The notes under the pieces are model-generated. The model had not been told where the DNA came from and made no database searches. It worked only from the letters and a program-made list of their open reading frames with translations. The translations under genes were made by a program, and so were the position numbers. 10,032 nt of DNA from Chloroflexota bacterium. GTDB taxonomy: Bacteria; Chloroflexota; Dehalococcoidia; Lucifugimonadales; UBA3495. The stretch is from the NCBI GenBank assembly GCA_022562335.1, contig JADFPM010000073.1, forward strand, positions 1-10,032. Reading direction: 5' to 3'. Positions 6,067 to 10,032 of this stretch are shown here, piece by piece. Each line of letters opens with the position of its first letter. Within the stretch, counting starts at the first letter, position 1.

Positions 6067-6846
6067 CTATTCGCGTTGTTCACGGATTGCATCGACGGCG
6101 GAAACACCTTCCGGCCAAACCTTAGTAATTTCTTTGGCAAGCTCTCTCCAACCTTCAAAGGGATCTTTTATGGATAGGAGCCGGACCATGAGTTCGAGTT
6201 CCTCAAGGCCTGCCTCTAGTTGTGGAGTCACGGGCTGAGCGGCCGCTAGCTTCCCCAACACAAGCTCTAGCTCCTCGCCGATCGCTTTGTCACGGACTTC
6301 TAGGTACTCTTTGACGCCTTTTTGGGCTTCTGGCAGGTCTTCTTCCATGATGCCCGACAAGCCCAGAAGCAACGCGGCAGTGCTCCAAGTGAAAAACAAG
6401 TCAGTGAGGTAGCCTTGCCTCTGGGGGCCGAAGTTTTCTCTGAGGGAATGGGCTTTCCGGAAAGCCTCAAACGCCTCGTCCAGGCGCTCCAACTGTAGCA
6501 GGGCCGTGCCCTTCAACGCCCATGTAGAAGGCGTTTCCTTTACACCTAAAGCCTTGTCGTATTCGCTGAGTCCTTCCTCCCTATTGCCCTCGACAAAGAG
6601 TAGTCCTGCCTTAATACATAACAGAAACTCCAGCACATTTGGTATCTTTGAAGCAGGCAAAAGATTTAGGTTCTTATCGATAAACGAGTCTATTTGGTTG
6701 ACCGAGAGAGTGTCATTTCGAATGCTCTCAACAAGAGAAGAAGAGGCCGCCTCGACAACACCCAGTTCTTCGGCCGCGAACTCCGATCTCAAAGATTTCG
6801 GGAATATTTCCAGCCCCAATTTTTCAGCCAGTGGTGCGATGGTCAT
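6067..6846 (-). CDS. TPR-like helical-repeat protein of unknown function
   Basis: This 259-residue soluble protein appears almost entirely helical. Residues about 72-137 look like two tetratricopeptide repeats, with EGNREEGLSEYDKAL followed by ALKGTALLQLERLDEAFEAF, which fits the TPR spacing of small and aromatic residues. TPRs usually act as protein-binding scaffolds. The rest has no recognised domain, signal peptide or membrane segment. The ATG at 6846 has a modest AAGG site and lies 24 bases after ebfC. It is nearly fused to the PIN gene (3 bases), so the two are probably made together. Its DNA is visibly more AT-rich than dnaX: 24 of 60 bases are G or C in 6601-6660, against 43 of 60 in 7621-7680. 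That suggests later acquisition, though two short samples are weak evidence. Confidence 0.75.
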   Translation of the reverse strand: MTIAPLAEKLGLEIFPKSLRSEFAAEELGVVEAASSSLVESIRNDTLSVNQIDSFIDKNLNLLPASKIPNVLEFLLCIKAGLLFVEGNREEGLSEYDKALGVKETPSTWALKGTALLQLERLDEAFEAFRKAHSLRENFGPQRQGYLTDLFFTWSTAALLLGLSGIMEEDLPEAQKGVKEYLEVRDKAIGEELELVLGKLAAAQPVTPQLEAGLEELELMVRLLSIKDPFEGWRELAKEITKVWPEGVSAVDAIREQRE

Positions 6847-6870
6847 GGGTCAACCTTTTGAATGGACGCC

Positions 6871-7215
6871 CTACGTCAGGCCCGGTATATTCAGGCCTCC
6901 GGTTATGCTTCCCATTTTAGCGGCGGCAAGCTCCTGGGTCTTGCTGATGGCGTCATTGAAGGCGGCGGCCACCAGGTCTTGAAGCAGTTCCACGTCCTCC
7001 AGGGCCTCGGGGTCGATCTCCACCGACTCTATGGTCTGCTTGCCGGTCATCACGACTTTGACCACTCCGCCTCCCGCGGTGCCTTCGGCCGTCATGGTTT
7101 CCAGTTCGTCCTGCAACTCTTGGATCTTTTGGAGTTGGGCTTGCATCTGCTGGGCCTGGCTCTGATTTCCGCCTCCGGCGGCACGTCCTTGCCTTCGTCT
7201 GAATTGCCGGTTCAT
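6871..7215 (-). CDS. ebfC: Nucleoid-associated protein EbfC/YbaB
   Basis: EbfC/YbaB is a small dimeric DNA-binding protein almost always encoded between dnaX and recR. The 114-residue product has the family pattern: an N-terminal coiled-coil helix (MQAQLQKIQELQDELETM, about 24-41), the strand VVKVVMTGKQTIESVEIDPE (51-70), a helical segment with LLQDLVAAAFNDAISKTQEL (78-97), and the C-terminal GSITGGLNIPGL. The frame stays open upstream to 7566, but the true start is the ATG at 7215. It has a strong GAGGAG site (7229-7224), gives the normal length, and overlaps the dnaX stop in an ATGA. Residues 5-20 are a basic, Gln/Gly-rich lead-in. Confidence 0.93.
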   Translation of the reverse strand: MNRQFRRRQGRAAGGGNQSQAQQMQAQLQKIQELQDELETMTAEGTAGGGVVKVVMTGKQTIESVEIDPEALEDVELLQDLVAAAFNDAISKTQELAAAKMGSITGGLNIPGLT

Positions 7216-8996
7216 TCCGCAGTCTCCTCTATGACCCGCCCACCCATTCCCTGGATGGTACGCACCAATGAACTGGTTTGGGACGGCTTCAGGTTGTCGC
7301 CGCCATTGGCCCCATTCCCGTTGAGGGTCAATCTGAAATCGTATGATGCGCCGAAATGCTTGGTCACCACTTCGGTGACGGTGCGCCGGCCCACCGGGTC
7401 GTCCATCTCTTCTTGCATCCTCGCCAGGTTCGAGGGGTTGCTGAACGCCAGCACCAGGGTATCGCCTTCCAGGTAGATGTCGCCGGATTTGCAGTCCCTT
7501 AGCAGGGCGCCCAGGTTGTATTTTTTGCCCTTCTTGCGGCCCAGTTCCTTCACGGTGGCCAGCCACAGGGTTTGTATGCCGCCGGGATCTGGCCCACCGG
7601 TTTCTTGCCCACGGGCCCCTACGCTGGAAGGGGAGCCGTTGGCCGTTTGCGAGGTGGCTGCGGGCGCCGGCGCATCGATCGGCGGTCTGGGGGAATCGGC
7701 CGGATCGGGCTCATTTCCAGAGCCAGGGCTTTCGGTGGGCGCGGAGGTAGGATTAGCGACCCCCTGTGTTTCCTGCTGCGGCATGTTTTGAGGACGAGGT
7801 GCCGCCGCGGTCCGGGCGGCTGGTGGTTTAGCCGCGGGCGGTTTGGCGGTCTGTGCCTGGGGCCGTTCTTGGGCGACCTGCTGCTGGCCGGATTGTTGGG
7901 AGGCGGCCTGCTGGGGCGCGATTTGATCGTCGCAAATCTCCACCACCGCCAATTCCAATGGCAAGGTGGATGGGGCGTCGTAGCGCATATTGACGTCGCC
8001 CCATAGCTTGAGGGCCTTCATGATGCGCCAGGAGGGCAGTTGACCCAACAGGTCTTGCAATTGGGAGATCACGTGTTCGGGCAGGTCCACCAGGCCGGCG
8101 GAGCCCCATTGCAGCAGCATGGCCGCCCGGAGGAGGTCCTGGGTCTGCCGGTGCAACTGCCGGAGGTCGGTCCCGTCCCAGGCCGCTTGATTCACCACTC
8201 CCAACGCTGCGGTGGTATTACCCATCAACAGGTACCCGGCCAGTTCCAACCACCGTTCGCCGTTGCCCAAGCCAAGCAGCTCTTCCACCTGGGCGACGCT
8301 CACCCCATCGGAATAGGAGATCACCAACTGCTCCAACAGGTTTTCGGCGTCGCGCAAGCTTCCCTCGGCATAGCGGGAAACCAGGCGCAGGGCATCGGAA
8401 TCCACGGTGGCCCCTTCGGCCCGGGTGATCTCGTCCAGCCGTTGAAAGATCACGTCAGCGGGGATGCGCCGGAAGTCGAAACGCTGGCAGCGGGAGACTA
8501 TGGTAGGTAATATCTTGTGCGCCTCGGTGGTGCACAGGATGAACATGACGTGGGCCGGAGGCTCTTCCAGGGTTTTCAAAAATGCGTTGGAAGCCTGGTC
8601 CGTAAGCATGTGGGCTTCGTCGATGATGTAAACCTTGCGTTTCCCCTGGACCGGCGCGAAATTGACCTTTTCCCTGATATCGCGGATCTCGTCGATGCCC
8701 CGGTTGCTGGCAGCGTCCAACTCGATGATGTCCATGAACCGGCCGTCGTTGATGGATTGGCAGATGGAACACTGGTTGCAGGGGTCTCCGGCCTGGAGAT
8801 CAAGGCAGTTGACCGCTTTGGCCATGATGCGGGCGGTGGTGGTTTTACCGCTGCCCCGGGGCCCGCAAAAAAGGTAGGAGTGGGACACCCGTCCCTGCTT
8901 GATGGACTGGAGCAAGGTAGCGGCCACGTGCTCCTGCCCGGCGAGCTGTTGAAAGCTAAGGGGACGCCATTTTCGGTAGTAGACCTGAGACGTCAT
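7212..8996 (-). CDS. dnaX: DNA polymerase III subunit gamma/tau (DnaX)
   Basis: DnaX is the clamp-loader ATPase subunit that helps load the sliding clamp in the replisome. The 594-residue protein has the AAA+ core: Walker A GPRGSGKT (45-52), zinc-binding Cys64, Cys73, Cys76 and Cys79, Walker B VYIIDEAH (122-129), sensor-1 region CTTEAHK (155-161), SRC (168-170) and GSLRDAENLL (212-221). A clamp-loader domain III runs to about 360. Residues 360-472 are a Pro/Ala/Gln-rich disordered linker. The last part (about 473-560) forms a compact domain with GIQTLWLATVKEL and ALLRDCKSGDIYLEGDTLVLAF, like tau C-terminal domains of many bacteria. The ATG at 8996 has a GGAA-type site about 9 bases upstream. 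It overlaps ebfC by 4 bases and lies 50 bases after ybeY. No canonical slippery heptamer for a shorter gamma form was seen. Confidence 0.96.
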   Translation of the reverse strand: MTSQVYYRKWRPLSFQQLAGQEHVAATLLQSIKQGRVSHSYLFCGPRGSGKTTTARIMAKAVNCLDLQAGDPCNQCSICQSINDGRFMDIIELDAASNRGIDEIRDIREKVNFAPVQGKRKVYIIDEAHMLTDQASNAFLKTLEEPPAHVMFILCTTEAHKILPTIVSRCQRFDFRRIPADVIFQRLDEITRAEGATVDSDALRLVSRYAEGSLRDAENLLEQLVISYSDGVSVAQVEELLGLGNGERWLELAGYLLMGNTTAALGVVNQAAWDGTDLRQLHRQTQDLLRAAMLLQWGSAGLVDLPEHVISQLQDLLGQLPSWRIMKALKLWGDVNMRYDAPSTLPLELAVVEICDDQIAPQQAASQQSGQQQVAQERPQAQTAKPPAAKPPAARTAAAPRPQNMPQQETQGVANPTSAPTESPGSGNEPDPADSPRPPIDAPAPAATSQTANGSPSSVGARGQETGGPDPGGIQTLWLATVKELGRKKGKKYNLGALLRDCKSGDIYLEGDTLVLAFSNPSNLARMQEEMDDPVGRRTVTEVVTKHFGASYDFRLTLNGNGANGGDNLKPSQTSSLVRTIQGMGGRVIEETAE

Positions 8997-9046
8997 TTAA
9001 TATGCTTCCAGATTAATGTCTATGACCTAAAACACTGGGCCTAGCT

Positions 9047-9742
9047 CTATCGGAAAATCGGGGCCAACGCGGCCTGTTCCTTGGCCTGCATCTCGGCCGT
9101 ATCGCTGGTTTCCTGGTGGTCGTGTCCCACCAGGTGCAACACACCGTGGACCAGAAGCAGGGCCAATTCGCGTTTGACCGCTTCGTCCTGAGATAAGCTC
9201 TCGCCAAAGGTTTGAGTCTGCCTGACAGTTTGACCGAGAGCTTGCCTTTCAGTCTGGGGATAGGAGATTATGACTTCGCCCAGGGTGGGCAACTCATCGG
9301 GCGGCAGAGGGAACGGCATGGTGCCACCGGGGTCCTGAGACGCCGCCAACCTGTCCCGGGGAGCTTCATCTTCACCCGCCCACTGTCCGGGATGATTCGC
9401 CGAGAAAGAAAGCACGTCGGTCACTTCGTCCACACCCCGATAATCCCGGTTCAACCCTCGCACCGTGTCGTCGCCGGTCACCAGCACCGCCACCTGGGCT
9501 GCCTGGCCGCTGGGCACCGCCTGTTCTAGGGCGCTGGCAATCACTTTGCGGACCCAGCGAATCGAAAGCCGCCCTTGAAACGGCTCCTCGACGGTGACAT
9601 GTATCTGCCTTTGAGGCCGGGAATTCAATGAATGTCCTGCCACGTCCTGAACGTGATCTAGCCACGTCTTTAACCTGGGGACGGGGTCCGCCGATGACCG
9701 CTGTCTAGGAGCTTCGGCGTCCTGCGGCGAGCCTGACTCCAT
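9047..9742 (-). CDS. ybeY: Endoribonuclease YbeY (rRNA maturation factor)
   Basis: YbeY is a zinc-dependent endoribonuclease involved in 16S rRNA 3'-end maturation and ribosome quality control. The zinc motif HGVLHLVGHDH is at 199-209 (His199, His203, His209), and DEVTDVLSFS near 105-114 matches the conserved 'TDVLSFP' strand. LGEVIISYPQTERQA at 154-168 matches the 'LGDI.IS...A..QA' segment. The predicted 231 residues exceed the usual 150-170. There is an insertion of about 35 residues after the DVLSFS strand (about 115-150) and an N-terminal extension of roughly 40. The ATG at 9742 has no ribosome binding site and sits within a promoter-like -10 element. The in-frame TTG at 9628 (Leu39) has AGGA six bases upstream and may be the real start; GTG at 9643 is another option. 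It is the first gene of the tight cluster. Confidence 0.92.
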   Translation of the reverse strand: MESGSPQDAEAPRQRSSADPVPRLKTWLDHVQDVAGHSLNSRPQRQIHVTVEEPFQGRLSIRWVRKVIASALEQAVPSGQAAQVAVLVTGDDTVRGLNRDYRGVDEVTDVLSFSANHPGQWAGEDEAPRDRLAASQDPGGTMPFPLPPDELPTLGEVIISYPQTERQALGQTVRQTQTFGESLSQDEAVKRELALLLVHGVLHLVGHDHQETSDTAEMQAKEQAALAPIFR

Positions 9743-9770
9743 AATAGCATGGTGGTGATTGGCCCATCAA
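9741..9770 (-). promoter_or_regulatory. Candidate promoter for ybeY-dnaX operon
   Basis: On the minus strand TTGATG (9770-9765) and TATTAT (9746-9741) are separated by 18 bases and match four and five of six consensus bases. The -10 overlaps the annotated ATG at 9742. If it is active, translation must begin further in, for example at TTG 9628. This is motif resemblance only. Confidence 0.3.
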
Positions 9771-9811
9771 GAAGCTACGGCGCTTGGAAATATGCCAGGC
9801 GAGGCGCCACA

Positions 9812-9865
9812 CGCCGGGGCCCAGGTTTGCGCCGGGGGCTAGGTTTGCGCCGGGGCCTAGGTTTG
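9812..9865. repeat. 18-bp tandem repeat, about 2.5-3 copies, overlapping a stop codon
   Basis: The unit at 9823-9840 and the unit at 9841-9858 match at 17 of 18 positions. They are flanked by partial copies at 9812-9822 (10 of 11 match) and 9859-9865 (7 of 7). On the minus strand the unit keeps reading frame with the right-edge gene and repeats its last two codons and stop (Gln-Thr-stop). The second downstream copy reads Gln-Thr-Trp instead. It is too short and irregular to be CRISPR. Confidence 0.85.
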
Positions 9866-10032
9866 ATCAAAGAACGCCTGGTAATTCTCGGTCCCGTTCC
9901 ATTGGATTGAGCGGCCGTCATCGCCCACCATGGAGACGTCTCCCATCTCTGTGAGCAACTCGACGTGGCTCATCACCTCGGAGAATGCGGCGTAAAAGAT
10001 ACGATCGCTGAGGCTCAGATGGGGGAAGAGGT
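9857..10032 (-). CDS. C-terminal end of an unidentified protein, cut by the window edge
   Basis: Minus-strand translation from the right edge gives 57 codons ending in Gln-Thr-stop (TAG at 9859-9857). The piece contains SLSDRIFYAAFSEVMSHVEL, then LLTEMGDVSMVGDDG and a tail QAFFDQT. A helix followed by 'E.L.H.E.L...G.V' and a short beta pair resembles the C-terminal region of some metallo-beta-lactamase-fold hydrolases, but no metal-binding residues are in view, so the function is a guess. It lies upstream of ybeY on the same strand with a 114-base gap, part of which is the 18-bp repeat. Confidence 0.6.
   Translation of the reverse strand, partial: LFPHLSLSDRIFYAAFSEVMSHVELLTEMGDVSMVGDDGRSIQWNGTENYQAFFDQT

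Noticed and set aside
6876..6906. Similar TCAGGCC segments at the ebfC 3' end, considered a fourth boundary duplication
   Set aside because: The similarity follows from the conserved protein tail GGLNIPGL rather than from a duplication.
7515..7530. A-run on the minus strand in dnaX (Lys-Lys codons) as a frameshift site for a gamma form
   Set aside because: The run is six A's in a GGC-AAA-AAA-TAC context, not a canonical X-XXY-YYZ heptamer, and it lies inside the C-terminal domain rather than at the end of domain III.
7216..7566. Upstream extension of the ebfC frame to 7566
   Set aside because: It lies inside dnaX, is low-complexity Gly/Arg/Pro-rich, and the ATG at 7215 has a strong ribosome binding site and gives the normal length.
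8864..8872. Run of six T's on the minus strand in dnaX near Walker A
   Set aside because: Frame is CTT-TTT-TGC; it is not a slippery heptamer and a shift here would destroy the ATPase.
9812..9865. 18-bp repeats as a CRISPR array
   Set aside because: Units are directly adjacent without spacers, and no cas genes are present.

Overview
The window looks like chromosomal DNA from a Gram-variable, GC-rich, probably uncultivated bacterium. Several features point to Chloroflexota, possibly the SAR202/Dehalococcoidia side: a flavin-dependent LLM-class monooxygenase, an acyl-CoA-carboxylase-type biotin carboxylase with a separate biotin carrier protein, and a YbeY with a long insertion. The lineage is inferred from protein character only; no 16S or other marker is present.

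Layout. Bases 1-556 are almost gene-free. On the minus strand they hold the 5' half of a tRNA-Thr (anticodon CGT) that stops matching a tRNA just after the anticodon loop. A plus-strand luciferase-like flavin monooxygenase gene follows (557-1576). Everything after it is on the minus strand. From low to high coordinates this is a small unrecognised protein (1639-1929), biotin carrier protein (2102-2551), biotin carboxylase (2542-4128), RecO (4219-4992), RecR (5033-5647), a PIN-domain protein (5644-6063), a TPR-like protein (6067-6846), EbfC/YbaB (6871-7215), DnaX (7212-8996), YbeY (9047-9742), and the C-terminal end of a gene that runs off the right edge (9857-10032).

In transcription order (right to left) the core reads ybeY - dnaX - ebfC - TPR - PIN - recR - recO - accC - accB. 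The junctions are tight: dnaX/ebfC and PIN/recR share ATGA overlaps, TPR/PIN are 3 bases apart, and accC/accB overlap by 10 bases. The block therefore looks like one or two operons joining replication (clamp-loader subunit), recombination repair (RecR, RecO), rRNA maturation (YbeY) and a biotin-dependent carboxylase. dnaX-ebfC-recR is a widely conserved trio. Here it is split by a more AT-rich TPR + PIN gene pair that is not part of the usual arrangement.

The most interesting points are the interrupted tRNA-Thr, the PIN/TPR pair inside the dnaX-recR operon, and short tandem duplications sitting exactly on gene boundaries (13 bp at the recO start, 13 bp at the recR stop, 18 bp at the stop of the right-edge gene). 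No CRISPR array, insertion sequence, rRNA or complete tRNA was seen.
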